Source: Enterovibrio norvegicus_B
GTDB taxonomy: Bacteria > Pseudomonadota > Gammaproteobacteria > Enterobacterales > Vibrionaceae
Length of the DNA stretch: 64,000 nucleotides
Direction: 5' to 3'
NCBI RefSeq assembly: GCF_002876705.1
Contig: NZ_MDAG01000007.1
Coordinates: 62,001-126,000 of the forward strand
Positions 35,710 to 45,379 of this stretch are shown here, piece after piece (the stretch's first letter is position 1; each line of letters begins with the position of its first letter). A program made the position numbers and the translations under genes. Below the pieces are notes generated by a model that was not told where the DNA came from, did no database searches, and saw only the letters and a program-made list of their open reading frames with translations.

Positions 35710-38142
35710 CTAGGCTGCTGACGTTTTAAAGTACTTCACCAGATCCAACAAGTTTTCCGCTTCAACCAGCAGGTTCTCGCTCGCGGCGGTTGTTTCTTCC
35801 ACTAGACCTGCATTTTGCTGCGTCATGTTGTCCATTTCGGTCACAGCGCGGTTTATTTCTTCAATGCCGAGTGATTGTTCTCGTGTCGCTGTGCTCATGT
35901 TAGAGAGCATCCCAGAGACTTCTTTGATGGCTTCAACAATGTTCACTAAATTATCGCCAGACTCGCGCACCAGATGTGTGCCGTCTTTAATTTTGCTGAC
36001 ACTCGCATTGATCAGTTCTTTTATTTCTACCGACGCCTTAGCACTGCGTTGAGCGAGGTTTCTCACCTCCCCTGCAACCACTGCGAATCCGCGGCCTTGC
36101 TCGCCAGCACGCGCAGCTTCTACCGCCGCATTCAGAGCCAACAAGTTCGTCTGAAAGGCAATTTCGTTGATCACGCCGATGATGTCAGAGATCTGTTTGC
36201 TCGAATTCTCGATTTCTGCCATCGCATCCACCGCTTCTAACACCACTTTTCCACCGCGCTCCGCTTTGGTGGTTGCGTCTGCAGACAAGGTATTCGCCGT
36301 CACTGCGGTATCGGCATTGAGCCTGACGGTCGATGTCATTTCCTGCATGCTGGCAGAGGTTTCTTCAAGACTGGTCGCTTGCGATTCGGTGCGGTCACTC
36401 AAATCTGTTGTGCCCGTTTTAATCTCTCTTGCTGCCGCACTTACCGAAACAGACAGACGGGTAATATCACTCACCAACTCGTTTAAACGGTGCATGGTTG
36501 AATTGAGCGCATTGCGGACAGGCTCGAACTCTTCATCAAGGGTTTCTTCGATCGAATGCCTCAAATCCCCCTTCGAGAGTTTTAATAAACACTCACTGAT
36601 CAGGGCAACCGCGCGTTTTTTCGCGGTAATGTCCGTGGCATATTTGACGACTTTAAATGGGTTGCCGTTGATATCAGCGATCGGGTTATACGAGGCTTGT
36701 ATCCACACTTCGCGGCCTCCTTTCCCGAAACGCTTAAACTCCGCACTTTCAAATTCACCGCGATTGAGTTTCTCCCAAAACGCTTTGTATTCCGCACTGC
36801 CACTGTATTCAGGATCGACAAACATGGAATGGTGTCGCCCTTGCACTTCTCTGCTCGTGTATCCCATCGCATTCAGGAAATTGTCATTAGCGGTTCTGAT
36901 CGTGCCATCCATATTGAATTCAATCACGGCCTGAGACTTACCAATGGCGTCAATTTGTCCTTCAAAGTTCGCATTGCGGTTTTTTTCTTCCGTTATATCC
37001 GTGGCAAACTTCACCACTTTGAACGGATTACCCGACGCATTAAATATTGGGTTATAAGAGGCTTGAATCCACACATCACGCCCTGCTTTCCCCACGCGCA
37101 AAAACTCGCCAGATTGATATTTCCCTTCCGCGAGGTGTCGCCAAAAACGTTTATATTCCGGACTTGAGCAATGGTTGTCTGATACGAATATGCTGTGATG
37201 CTTGCCCTCAATGTCTTCCAGTTCATACCCCATCGTATCGAGGAAGTTTTCGTTCGCCGTTAAGATATTGCCTTCAAGGTCAAATTCAATCACCGCCTGT
37301 GATTTATGGATCGCATCAATTTGACCTTCAAAATTGGCCGTAAGCATTTTTTGTTCAGATATATCAGACGCGAATTTGACGACTTTAAAAGGCTTACCTG
37401 AATCATCAAAAATCGGATTGTAGGAGGCTTGGATCCAGACTTCTTTCCCGCCTTTGCCTAAGCGTTTGTATTGCGCGCTCTGGTGTTTCCCTTTCGCAAG
37501 GTTCTCCCAAAACACCTTATATTCCCGACTTTTGGCAAAGAGTGAGTCAACGAAAATTGAATGGTGTTTCCCTTCTATTTCGTCAAGTGAGTACCCCATG
37601 ACGGACAGGAAGTTGTCATTCGCAAAGAGGATATGACCGGAAGTATCGAACTCAATGACGGCTTGACTGCGGTTTATGGCATCAAGTTGTCCCTGTACAT
37701 TCAGTGCACGTATCTTATGCTTCGTGATGTCTGAGGCAAATTTCACCACTTTCACCACATTGCCTTCAGCATTATAAACAGGGTTGTAAGATGCTTGGAT
37801 CCACACAAGCTTTCCGTCATTCCCCACACGCTTAAACTCCGCCGTTTGCGATTTTCCACGCCCCAGTTGTGCCCAGAATGTTTTGTATTCTTGGGTACTG
37901 GCATACTCAGGCTCCACAAACATAGCGTGACTTTTCCCTTGGATATCAGACAGGTTGTACCCCATTACCCCTAAGAAATTGTCGTTTGCAGTGAGTATTT
38001 TACCTGTGGGATCAAACTCAATAACTGCGAGAGATTTGTCCAATGCTGCCATCTTCGCATTCGCATCTTCGCTGGCCTCATCGCGAGTACCTATCATGTT
38101 GCTCAATGCGCGCCATAAAGCGGTCAGTGTGGATGTTCGCAT
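35710..38142 (-). CDS. soluble chemoreceptor with four PAS domains
   Basis: 810 residues, no membrane segment. Four tandem PAS/PAC units of about 122 residues (starts near 33, 155, 277 and 399) share AVIEF..G.I..AN.NFL..MGY and end in the PAC signature WIQASYNPI....G.P.KVVKFA.DIT. A short HAMP-like linker (SKGDLRHSIEETLDEEFEP) leads to the signalling domain with the tip INEIAFQTNLLALNAAVEAARAGEQGRGFAVVAGEVRNLA. CAGGAG precedes the start. Tandem PAS-MCP proteins in the cytoplasm usually sense redox or energy state through heme or flavin; no cofactor residue can be confirmed here. The four units are similar enough to suggest recent duplication. Confidence 0.9.
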   Translation of the reverse strand: MRTSTLTALWRALSNMIGTRDEASEDANAKMAALDKSLAVIEFDPTGKILTANDNFLGVMGYNLSDIQGKSHAMFVEPEYASTQEYKTFWAQLGRGKSQTAEFKRVGNDGKLVWIQASYNPVYNAEGNVVKVVKFASDITKHKIRALNVQGQLDAINRSQAVIEFDTSGHILFANDNFLSVMGYSLDEIEGKHHSIFVDSLFAKSREYKVFWENLAKGKHQSAQYKRLGKGGKEVWIQASYNPIFDDSGKPFKVVKFASDISEQKMLTANFEGQIDAIHKSQAVIEFDLEGNILTANENFLDTMGYELEDIEGKHHSIFVSDNHCSSPEYKRFWRHLAEGKYQSGEFLRVGKAGRDVWIQASYNPIFNASGNPFKVVKFATDITEEKNRNANFEGQIDAIGKSQAVIEFNMDGTIRTANDNFLNAMGYTSREVQGRHHSMFVDPEYSGSAEYKAFWEKLNRGEFESAEFKRFGKGGREVWIQASYNPIADINGNPFKVVKYATDITAKKRAVALISECLLKLSKGDLRHSIEETLDEEFEPVRNALNSTMHRLNELVSDITRLSVSVSAAAREIKTGTTDLSDRTESQATSLEETSASMQEMTSTVRLNADTAVTANTLSADATTKAERGGKVVLEAVDAMAEIENSSKQISDIIGVINEIAFQTNLLALNAAVEAARAGEQGRGFAVVAGEVRNLAQRSAKASVEIKELINASVSKIKDGTHLVRESGDNLVNIVEAIKEVSGMLSNMSTATREQSLGIEEINRAVTEMDNMTQQNAGLVEETTAASENLLVEAENLLDLVKYFKTSAA

Positions 38143-38274
38143 TTTCTAGACTCCTGTTCCGAATACATGAATATTAGTAGAGTTCTTGCGGATAACAGGG
38201 GCGATTTGGCGATAAGTTCCGCCATTTGAGAGGTCAAAACAGTACATGGATTTGTCATGTGAAACACGACAATG

Positions 38275-38310
38275 AAAAAAGCCAGTATCACCGTCTGGCA
38301 ACACTGGCTT
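38275..38310 (-). terminator. intrinsic terminator of the oxygenase gene
   Basis: AAGCCAGT pairs with ACTGGCTT; on the minus strand a T-run follows. It lies 20 bases beyond the stop at 38331. Confidence 0.75.
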
Positions 38311-38330
38311 CAATAGAGAAAGTGCGGGAA

Positions 38331-39170
38331 TTAAATCAAACCAAGCTCGCGTAAACGCTCCATCAGATAGCTGTCTGCGGTATGACGCTCTGACAACACC
38401 ACTTCAGGTTTTGGGTGTAAAAACAATGGCAGAGAAATGCGGGATTTTGACATGTCAGCCCCTTCAGGGTTCACCACGCGATGTGTCGTTGAAGGGAAGT
38501 AGCCACCAGAGGCTTCTTGCAGCATGTCGCCAATATTGATGATCAAGTTACCAAAATCACAAGGCACATCCAGCCAATCACCTTCTTTTGATAACACTTG
38601 CAGCCCCGGCTCGTTTGCCGACGGCAAAATGGTCAACAAATTGATGTCTTCATGTGCCGCAGCACGGATAGCATCGACGTCTTCTTCGCCGCTCATTGGT
38701 GGGTAGTGAAGAACGCGAAGCAGGGTTTTATCACTGCCATCGACCATGCTCGACAATGACTGTGAATAGTTTGCGGCGACATTCTCAGGGGAATGTTGCT
38801 CAACCCAGCCCAGTAACTGCAAAGCCACTTTGTTCGCTTCCGCGTAGTAGTTATCCAGTTCAGCTTTTAGCGCGTCAGGGCATTGGCCCCAAGGGTAATA
38901 GTGGAAGAATTCTTTGATGTCTCTCTTCTTGTGGCCTTTCGCGACCTCTGACACCTTGGCAGAGAAAAATCCATCTTGGGTCTTTGGGTTAAAGGTAAAA
39001 TCGCCCTTGTCATCGCTATCAAAAAAGCCTTGCCAGTTTGCATAGACAGATGACACCAAGTCTTGGCTGATTGGGTGGTTTTTCAGAACGCCAAAGCCGG
39101 TGTTTCGAAGTGATTCTACAAATCGTTCTGCCGCGTCTGCCGCGTTAAAATCTACTGCTTCCAGTTTCAT
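38331..39170 (-). CDS. 2-oxoglutarate/Fe(II) oxygenase, isopenicillin N synthase-like
   Basis: 279 residues. The N-terminal DIOX_N part (FNAADAAERFVESLRNTGFGVLKNHPI) precedes the jelly-roll core. The iron triad is visible: His and Asp in AAAHEDINLLTILP, the second His in PSTTHRVVNP, and the 2-oxoglutarate-binding Arg-x-Ser in KSRISLPLFLHP. The protein should hydroxylate or oxidise a small molecule. In bacteria this group is mostly uncharacterised. It is transcribed alone. Confidence 0.9.
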   Translation of the reverse strand: MKLEAVDFNAADAAERFVESLRNTGFGVLKNHPISQDLVSSVYANWQGFFDSDDKGDFTFNPKTQDGFFSAKVSEVAKGHKKRDIKEFFHYYPWGQCPDALKAELDNYYAEANKVALQLLGWVEQHSPENVAANYSQSLSSMVDGSDKTLLRVLHYPPMSGEEDVDAIRAAAHEDINLLTILPSANEPGLQVLSKEGDWLDVPCDFGNLIINIGDMLQEASGGYFPSTTHRVVNPEGADMSKSRISLPLFLHPKPEVVLSERHTADSYLMERLRELGLI

Positions 39171-39334
39171 GGTGACTCACTTTCTCTTGGTTTCGTTATT
39201 GTTATGTCTTCCCAGTGGTGCCTATTAAGCCTCAGCTGCTTAGGATCGGTTGACCTATGTGGTCAACACATGTTGAGCAGCACCAACGAGGGAATTGCTG
39301 TGAATTCTAGCAATGGATCGGAAGACAACAAACC

Positions 39335-40135
39335 TTATAAAGAGGAAACGTGCTCTGTATTAAGTAACCACAGGGAAAGGCGCTGATTGAATTGTTCAGG
39401 AGCTTCGAGCGGTGCGAGGTGATGCGCCCCGGTAAGACAATCCATTTCACCCTCAGGGTAAATGTAGGCGAGTACCTTCTTCGCACCGACGGGCGTGTAA
39501 TCATGTTCTGCAGAGAGAATAAAAATCGGACACCGTACAGCGGCTAACTTGCCCGTCACACTCCAATTGACGACGGCATTGAACGCCGCAATATAGCTTT
39601 CCCTGTCGTTACGCGACCAACGGGCTACTGCCTTTTCTCGTGCCTCTTCCAGCCCTTTACCTGGCAACAATTGCTTGGCCATTAGCTTGGCAATGTTTTC
39701 TACAGAGACGTAGGCCAATAGAAATCGTCGAGATAACAACATCCACCATTCATTCCATCGACGGGGTTTGCACTCAGCAAGGGCATTCACCACAGCTAAA
39801 CGCGCCACTTTTTGCGGGTGATGAATAGCAAGCTCAAGACCAACCATTCCCCCCATAGAAATACCAATGACGATCGCTTGATCTACCTCAAGTTCATCAA
39901 GCAAGGCATGAATGATCCTTGCGCAATACGGCAAACTAAAGGTATGAATATCGCCATTTGATTCACCGTGTAACGGAAAATCAGGGGCGATCACGTCGAA
40001 ATTAGATTTGAACGCATCGATCTGCGCTTGCCAATCACGATGGCTTGACCCTAGTCCATGAAGAAGTAGAAGCGTAGGGCCATTTCCCTCGCGTTGATAA
40101 TGGATGGTCGTGTTTGCACACTGACAAGTTGGCAT
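39335..40135 (-). CDS. alpha/beta-hydrolase fold protein
   Basis: 266 residues. The oxyanion region LLLLHGLGSSHRDW is near residue 20, the nucleophile elbow IGISMGGMVG near 93 with the serine, a catalytic aspartate in LSAEHDYTP near 212, and a histidine in GAHHLAP near 240. It resembles the MhpC/BioH-like esterase and C-C hydrolase group. The cap segment is rich in Trp and Arg. Substrate unknown. AAGGGAT lies before the start. Confidence 0.88.
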   Translation of the reverse strand: MPTCQCANTTIHYQREGNGPTLLLLHGLGSSHRDWQAQIDAFKSNFDVIAPDFPLHGESNGDIHTFSLPYCARIIHALLDELEVDQAIVIGISMGGMVGLELAIHHPQKVARLAVVNALAECKPRRWNEWWMLLSRRFLLAYVSVENIAKLMAKQLLPGKGLEEAREKAVARWSRNDRESYIAAFNAVVNWSVTGKLAAVRCPIFILSAEHDYTPVGAKKVLAYIYPEGEMDCLTGAHHLAPLEAPEQFNQRLSLWLLNTEHVSSL

Positions 40136-40241
40136 TGAAAGTTATCCCTTTACCGTCGCGTTGATATTATCGATACGGCGCGATAAATCCGAACAGTCTC
40201 AACAAGCTCTGGTCTACCCCGCTACAACAGTAAAAGAGACC

Positions 40242-40263
40242 GAGCTTTACAGTGTAAAAGCTC
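40242..40263 (-). terminator. imperfect palindrome, possible terminator or operator
   Basis: GAGCTTTAC-AGT-GTAAAAGCTC lies two bases beyond the acetyltransferase stop, and on the minus strand TCTCTTTTAC follows. The core TTTACAGTGTAAA at 40246-40258 is the same kind of sequence as the repeated palindrome at 47722 and 51657. Confidence 0.45.
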
Positions 40264-40264
40264 A

Positions 40265-40828
40265 TCAACCTGCTTTTTTCAACGACAACTGTTCAGCGTG
40301 GAGCGCGTCCCACTCTTCCCTCAGTACGCCATATCGCAACGAATCATAGTATTCGCCCTGATAGAAGCGCACTTTCCGCATCCGCCCTTCTTCACTCATT
40401 CCAAGCGCCTTGGCACATTTCATCATGCGTGGATTGCCCGACCATGTTGTTAAACCGATTCTGGCAACGTCATGGTGTTCAAACAGGTAAGATATCCATA
40501 AAGTGAGTGCTTTGCGCCCAAGTTGTTTCCCCCAGTGCTGGGAAGTAAACAAGGTGATCCCCACTTCTAGCCAGCGGGTTGATTGATCTTCCCAGTAACA
40601 GGAAAGGTAACCAATGGCTTCGCCGTGGTAATCAACCACCATGGCAGTTTCGCCTTCCTTTAACCGCCTAAAAAGACGACGGCCAAATTGGAATCGCGAT
40701 TGGTATTCGAGAGGGATATACGGGGCGTCGTGCGCTTTCCATTCGTTATGGATATAGATGTATTGCCACAGAAGATCTTTTTCATTTCTCCGCGCCGGTC
40801 GCAAGCAAATATCGTCTAGCGTCAACAT
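40265..40828 (-). CDS. GNAT-family acetyltransferase (RimJ/RimL-like)
   Basis: 187 residues, ATG at 40828 after AAAGGA. Sequence order fits the RimJ/RimL type: ICLRPARRNEKDLLWQYI at the start, EAIGYLSCYW mid-way, WLEVGITLFTSQHWGKQLGRKALTLWISYLF as the acetyl-CoA motif with Gln-x-Gly-x-Gly/Ala replaced by W-G-K-Q-L-G, and NPRMMKCAKALGMSEEGRMRK near the end. Usual substrates are N-terminal amines of proteins or small amines; unknown here. Confidence 0.85.
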   Translation of the reverse strand: MLTLDDICLRPARRNEKDLLWQYIYIHNEWKAHDAPYIPLEYQSRFQFGRRLFRRLKEGETAMVVDYHGEAIGYLSCYWEDQSTRWLEVGITLFTSQHWGKQLGRKALTLWISYLFEHHDVARIGLTTWSGNPRMMKCAKALGMSEEGRMRKVRFYQGEYYDSLRYGVLREEWDALHAEQLSLKKAG

Positions 40829-41137
40829 AACAATCCTTTGTCATCGCCGCTGTATCGCGGTCTGTTTTCTTTACGTTATAGCAGGTGTTCGCTCTTCGCC
40901 AACAGGATTCATGACAATAGCATCAAGAGTTTCGCCTTCGTCAAACTCCCGTGAAAATGCGTGCTGATAAGGCGTCAAGATGCGCCGAAAAAACCGGGGG
41001 CACGCGCCTTTCTCTCAACATCTCCACTAAGACGTTCTAGACACAATAAAAAGTGGACTTTAGCGGGGTCTTTCCTAACCTTGAGGCAAGGCGCTCAAAA
41101 GATTGCGCTTACGACATGCTCTAGGGGAATTGACGCT
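40829..41137. other. 309-base region between acetyltransferase and globin genes
   Basis: This divergent gap should hold both promoters. A plus-strand frame continuous with the globin opens at 40961, but its extra 59 residues are Arg-rich with no similarity and no ribosome site, so I treat it as leader. No other structure was recognised. Confidence 0.5.
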
Positions 41138-41551
41138 ATGTCTCTGACATCACAGCAAATTGCACTCATCACAAACAGTTTTAACCAAGTCGAACCCATC
41201 GCGTTGAAAGCGGCGGACATTTTCTATGACACCTTGTTTTCCTACGATCCAAGCTTGAAACGCTTGTTCAGAGGCGACATGAAACAACAAGGTCGAAAGT
41301 TAATGGCAATGTTGCATGCCGCGGTTAACAGTTTGGACACACCTGACAAGCTTGTGCCTGTTTTGCAAGAATTGGCCAAACGGCATGTGGCGTATGGGGC
41401 GAAGAAATCCCATTTCACGCCAGTGTGTAATGCGTTGCTGAATACGTTGAAACTCGGACTGGGCGATGCATTTACGCCAGAGGTACGTGCAGCTTGGGTT
41501 GCGTTGCTTCATTTCGTGGCTGATACCATGAAAGAAGAAATGCCAGCTTAG
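41138..41551 (+). CDS. single-domain bacterial globin (Vgb-like)
   Basis: 137 residues from the ATG at 41138 (AGGGGAA upstream). It begins SLTSQQIALITNSFNQVEPIALKAADIFYDTLFSYDPSLKRLF and shows the globin helices, with the proximal heme histidine in LAKRHVAYGA and the distal-pocket Gln/Lys region in RGDMKQQGRKLMAML. There is no reductase domain, so it is a free oxygen- or NO-binding globin rather than a full flavohemoglobin. It lies just before the convergent torA end, a sensible place for an oxygen- or NO-linked gene. Confidence 0.9.
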   Translation: MSLTSQQIALITNSFNQVEPIALKAADIFYDTLFSYDPSLKRLFRGDMKQQGRKLMAMLHAAVNSLDTPDKLVPVLQELAKRHVAYGAKKSHFTPVCNALLNTLKLGLGDAFTPEVRAAWVALLHFVADTMKEEMPA

Positions 41552-41603
41552 GCTTATACCTCGACCTCGACCGAATTAAGCGTCTGTCACCCAACCCCAT
41601 CCA

Positions 41604-41638
41604 TAAAAAAACGGACGCGAGAGAGGCGTCCGTTTTTT
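41604..41638. terminator. bidirectional intrinsic terminator
   Basis: AAAAAACGGACGC and GCGTCCGTTTTTT pair around GAGAGAG. It ends the globin transcript (plus) and the torECA transcript (minus). Confidence 0.92.
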
Positions 41639-41667
41639 AGGTTTCATGACGTCAATAAAGCCTGAAG

Positions 41668-44145
41668 CTAGATCTTCACTTCTATCGGACCACTGAACGC
41701 ATTCACCGCAGGCGCTTCGCCTTTGAATTTCTCGTATTCGACGAGACAGGTATAGGCACTGCACGCTTGCGCCAGTTCAGACGTACCGACATCCAGCGTC
41801 ACCGTGTTGGGATCGCCGTACGTATCGATCGCGCCTATTTCCGATCCCGTCGGGCCATACCAAGCACCTTCTTGAATGCGGATCACACCCGGAGGGTAAC
41901 TGTCTGACACCACAGCACCTGCGATCAACTGTCCACGATCGTTGTATACACGGATCAAGTCGCCATCTTTGATCCCTTTAGCTTTCGCATCCGCAGGGTT
42001 GATGTAAGCAGGCTCACGCCCCTGCACTGCGTATGTTTCACGCATCGCGGGAGATTCACACATCTGGGAGTGCAAACGCTTGTCTGGGTGACACGATTGC
42101 AGCCAGAACGGGAACTTGTCGGAACCCGGCCCACCGTGTGAGCGCTCGGCTTTTTCAAACCACATGGGGTGCTCTTGGCAGTATTCATACCCATAGCTAC
42201 CGATTTTACGGCTGGTGATTTCAATAAAGCCCGAAGGCGTACCGAGCGGGTTCAATTCTGGATCTTCACGGAAAGCCGCATGACGAACAAATGTACTGCC
42301 CTCACCAAAGCTCACATAACCGTCTTTCCAGAAAGTCGCGAAATCTGGCATTGGGAACTTGCCTTTGTTCGCTTCGGCACAGTCATTGTAGAGTTTTTCC
42401 ACCCACTGCATGTCGTTCATGTCTTGGGCGAACTCTTTGTCTTTACCCACACCAAAGCGCTGTGTCAGCCCTTTGAAGATGTCAAAGTCCGTGCGAGATT
42501 GATAGAGCGGATCCACCAGCTTGTGCATGGCGAGCACGCCCGTGGCGGAATACGCACCGTACAAATCGATATCATCACGCTCAAACTGGGTACAGGCTGG
42601 CAATACAATGTCTGAGAAACGGCATGTTGCGGTCCACGCAAAGTCGATCGTCACTGCCGTTTCAATATTGTGATACGCCTTTTTCATCCGGTTATGATCT
42701 TGGTGGTGATGCCACGGGTTGTTCCCGCTGACCACCACCATTTTGATCGGCGGCAGCTTCACCTTGTTGCCGTTGTAATTGATCTCTTTGCCCGGCTCTT
42801 CAATGGATTCAATCCAACGCGCCACAGGAATGGTGCTTGAGAAGCCTTTAAAATCATTGTTGTCATGAAGTGGTGTCATGCCAGGGTCGAGGTTACGCGG
42901 GAAGCCCCCCGGTCCAGCAGCGCCAGTTGCAGGCTCGCCAATACCGCTGTAGTGGTGCGCATAAGACACGCCACCGCCAGGTAAGCCGATGCCACCCAAC
43001 ATGCTTGCGATCACCGCGCCCATCCAATACGGCTGCTCACCATGCTGCTGACGTTGTACACACCAACCAAACATGATTTGGGTGCGATCGCTGGCAAGCA
43101 TGCGCGCAAAATCGCGAATACCGTCGGCTGAAATGCCACAGATGTCTGCGGCCCACTCAGGTGTTTTCTCGACCTTATCTTTGGTTTGTCCCATGACATA
43201 ACCAATGAAATCGTCGAAGCCTAAGCAGTACACATCAAGGAAATTCTTGTCATACAGCTTTTCTGTGTACAGCGTATGCGCAATCGCCAACATGAATGGC
43301 ACGTCGGTTTGCGGGTTGATGTATTGGTGTTCACAACCCAAGTACTTCTGCGTTTTGCTCGCAACAGGATCTACGCAAATAACGCGCGTTTCCCCTTTCG
43401 CGACTTTGTCTTTGAGTTGCGCGAAGTAGTCATACACATCGTGGGTTGGGCACTGCCAGCCGACCTGCGCATTTTTCACCGGATCGTTTGCCCAAATAAT
43501 GATTTGCTTGGCATTCTCCAGCACCAATGGCCATGAGGTTTGCTGCGCGTAAACCTCGGTAGAGCCAAGAACATACGGCAAGATAGTTTGGCCAGCACCG
43601 GTGGAGTAGTCCCCAATTTTCTTCACGAAGTAGCCGTGCATCGCCAATGCACGTTGCATGTGCGTGGTACAGCTTTGGAACTGTCCGGTTTGACGCCAGC
43701 CCGTTTGCCCCGCCAATAAACCCGATGGTCCATAGGTTTTCTGTACGCGTTCAAGCTCGGCATAGAAGAGATCGAGGGCTTGATCCCACGTAACACGAAC
43801 AAAGCGGTTATCGCCACGTGTGGTATTCCAGCCTTCGCTGCGTTTTAGCCAGTCCAAGCGCACCATGGGATAACGCACACGGGAGGGGTTATATATCAGC
43901 CCTTTGATGCCATCGATCATTTGACTTGGATTTTTGTCATGGCTAAACGGCACGATTTCTGCCACTTCACCACCCACAACGCGGGCACGGAATGCGCCCC
44001 AATGTGAGCCTGTTGTGCGCCAGACACCGTCCAGCAATTCTGAACTGGCTTTGGCATCGGTAGAAACAAGTAAACTCGGACCAATCACTGCCGTCGCACT
44101 GACGGACAGCATGCCTTTGAGGAACTTGCGTCGGTTCATCTTCAT
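41668..44145 (-). CDS. torA: trimethylamine N-oxide reductase, molybdoprotein subunit
   Basis: 825 residues from the ATG at 44145 (AGGGAT upstream). A twin-arginine signal (NRRKFLKGMLSVSATAVIGPSL) sends the folded bis-MGD enzyme to the periplasm. The body is a DMSO/TMAO/biotin-sulfoxide reductase-type molybdopterin protein: WGAFRARVVGGEV, GDYSTGAGQTILP with the Mo-ligand serine, GWCVQRQQHGEQPYW, and SCHPDKRLHSQM. Length and sequence fit TorA. It reduces TMAO to trimethylamine with electrons from TorC during anaerobic respiration. It is the last gene of torECA, 13 bases after torC. No torD chaperone gene follows; it must be elsewhere. Confidence 0.95.
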   Translation of the reverse strand: MKMNRRKFLKGMLSVSATAVIGPSLLVSTDAKASSELLDGVWRTTGSHWGAFRARVVGGEVAEIVPFSHDKNPSQMIDGIKGLIYNPSRVRYPMVRLDWLKRSEGWNTTRGDNRFVRVTWDQALDLFYAELERVQKTYGPSGLLAGQTGWRQTGQFQSCTTHMQRALAMHGYFVKKIGDYSTGAGQTILPYVLGSTEVYAQQTSWPLVLENAKQIIIWANDPVKNAQVGWQCPTHDVYDYFAQLKDKVAKGETRVICVDPVASKTQKYLGCEHQYINPQTDVPFMLAIAHTLYTEKLYDKNFLDVYCLGFDDFIGYVMGQTKDKVEKTPEWAADICGISADGIRDFARMLASDRTQIMFGWCVQRQQHGEQPYWMGAVIASMLGGIGLPGGGVSYAHHYSGIGEPATGAAGPGGFPRNLDPGMTPLHDNNDFKGFSSTIPVARWIESIEEPGKEINYNGNKVKLPPIKMVVVSGNNPWHHHQDHNRMKKAYHNIETAVTIDFAWTATCRFSDIVLPACTQFERDDIDLYGAYSATGVLAMHKLVDPLYQSRTDFDIFKGLTQRFGVGKDKEFAQDMNDMQWVEKLYNDCAEANKGKFPMPDFATFWKDGYVSFGEGSTFVRHAAFREDPELNPLGTPSGFIEITSRKIGSYGYEYCQEHPMWFEKAERSHGGPGSDKFPFWLQSCHPDKRLHSQMCESPAMRETYAVQGREPAYINPADAKAKGIKDGDLIRVYNDRGQLIAGAVVSDSYPPGVIRIQEGAWYGPTGSEIGAIDTYGDPNTVTLDVGTSELAQACSAYTCLVEYEKFKGEAPAVNAFSGPIEVKI

Positions 44146-44158
44146 TCGGCTATCCCTC

Positions 44159-45337
44159 TTAGTGCTCAACAAACGTGCTGGAGTGTTTTTGTAGGTACTT
44201 GAGTACCAACGATTGTGTGGCTTGGTCGAAATTCACAAAGCCCATCATGCCGTCAAACATACCCGGCCACGTATTGGCATCAAAGTGTGCTTCATCTGGC
44301 TGGGTGTGACACAAGCTACAGTTGGTTTGATACGCTTGTTTTGCTTCTGTCCATACAGGATCGATGTTGTCGAGGAAGTCAGCTTTCTTCGCCCAAAGAT
44401 CGACTTCAACACGTTGCCACGTCAGGCCTGTCAGCTCGTCTTCTTTGGTTTCAAAGGTTCTGATATCGGTATCACTTTGCGCCACAACTTTCGACAAGGC
44501 TGCCGATGGAATATTGAGACCAAAGTCTTCATAAATCACGCGGCCAAAGCCTTTCAGTTTACGCCAGCCCGTCAAGGAAACCCTGACAGCCGCGTCAGTA
44601 TCTTCAAGCACAGTGACCATGGAAGCAGGCTCTAGCACACCACCGTCATCTTTCAGTTCTTGATCAACATAAAGCTCTAGGAAGTTCACGCTGTAGATCG
44701 GCTTGTCTTTTTTGTAGCTGGTGCTGTGAGACATGGAAATGAGTTTGCCCAGCATGCCGCCCGTGGAATCCATTTCAGCAGGAAGTTCGTGTGCAATCCC
44801 TTTGTGACAGTCGATACAGCTTTGGTCGCGCTCTGCCGCTTGTGCCATTTGCAAACGGGCAGCAGGACGCATGTTTTCAATCTGCATGCTTTCATATTTA
44901 TGGCAGGTTTTACATTCGGCAGAACCATTCGCGGTGAATCGCGCCCATTCGTGCTGTGCGAGCTCTAGACGTTTATCGAGGAATTTTTCACGCGTACCAA
45001 TCATGCCGAAAATCTGCGCATACACTTCCTTACTCGCCTGCATTTTCCGCGCAATTTTATCTGTCCAGTTATGAGGAACGTGGCAATCGGGACAGGTTGC
45101 TCGCACACCCGAGGTGTTTGACCAATGCACAGTGTGCTGGAGTTCTGGATATACGTTGTCACGCATAGAGTGACAACTGATACAAAACTTCTCGGTGTTG
45201 GTGACTTCTAATGCGGTGTTAAAGCCGCCCCAAAAAATCACCCCGGCAATGAACCCACCAAGGGTTAGGGTGCCAAGACTGATTTTGGTTGCTGGGCGTT
45301 TTAACGTCGCCCAAAGTTTTAGTACAAATTCTTTCAT
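44159..45337 (-). CDS. torC: pentaheme cytochrome c of TMAO respiration
   Basis: 392 residues. One N-terminal membrane anchor (LGTLTLGGFIAGVIFWGGF, about 18-38) is followed by a NapC/NirT-type tetraheme domain: CISCHSM near 52, CPDCHVPH near 82, CKTCHKYE near 142 and CIDCHKG near 174. A C-terminal extension contains a fifth heme (CSLCHTQP near 342). Five CxxCH sites are the TorC hallmark. It takes electrons from menaquinol and passes them to TorA. Operon with torE upstream and torA downstream. Confidence 0.95.
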   Translation of the reverse strand: MKEFVLKLWATLKRPATKISLGTLTLGGFIAGVIFWGGFNTALEVTNTEKFCISCHSMRDNVYPELQHTVHWSNTSGVRATCPDCHVPHNWTDKIARKMQASKEVYAQIFGMIGTREKFLDKRLELAQHEWARFTANGSAECKTCHKYESMQIENMRPAARLQMAQAAERDQSCIDCHKGIAHELPAEMDSTGGMLGKLISMSHSTSYKKDKPIYSVNFLELYVDQELKDDGGVLEPASMVTVLEDTDAAVRVSLTGWRKLKGFGRVIYEDFGLNIPSAALSKVVAQSDTDIRTFETKEDELTGLTWQRVEVDLWAKKADFLDNIDPVWTEAKQAYQTNCSLCHTQPDEAHFDANTWPGMFDGMMGFVNFDQATQSLVLKYLQKHSSTFVEH

Positions 45338-45379
45338 GGTTGTCTGCTCTTCATCATTTCTCAGGAGGTGTCACTCGTG

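Noticed and set aside
36167..36934. 255-codon antisense frame across the four-PAS receptor
   Set aside because: Mirror of a strongly coding gene with repeated PAS units; no ribosome site and no family similarity.
40961..41137. 59-residue N-terminal extension of the globin
   Set aside because: Arg/Ser-rich, no similarity, no ribosome site; the globin fold starts at 41138.
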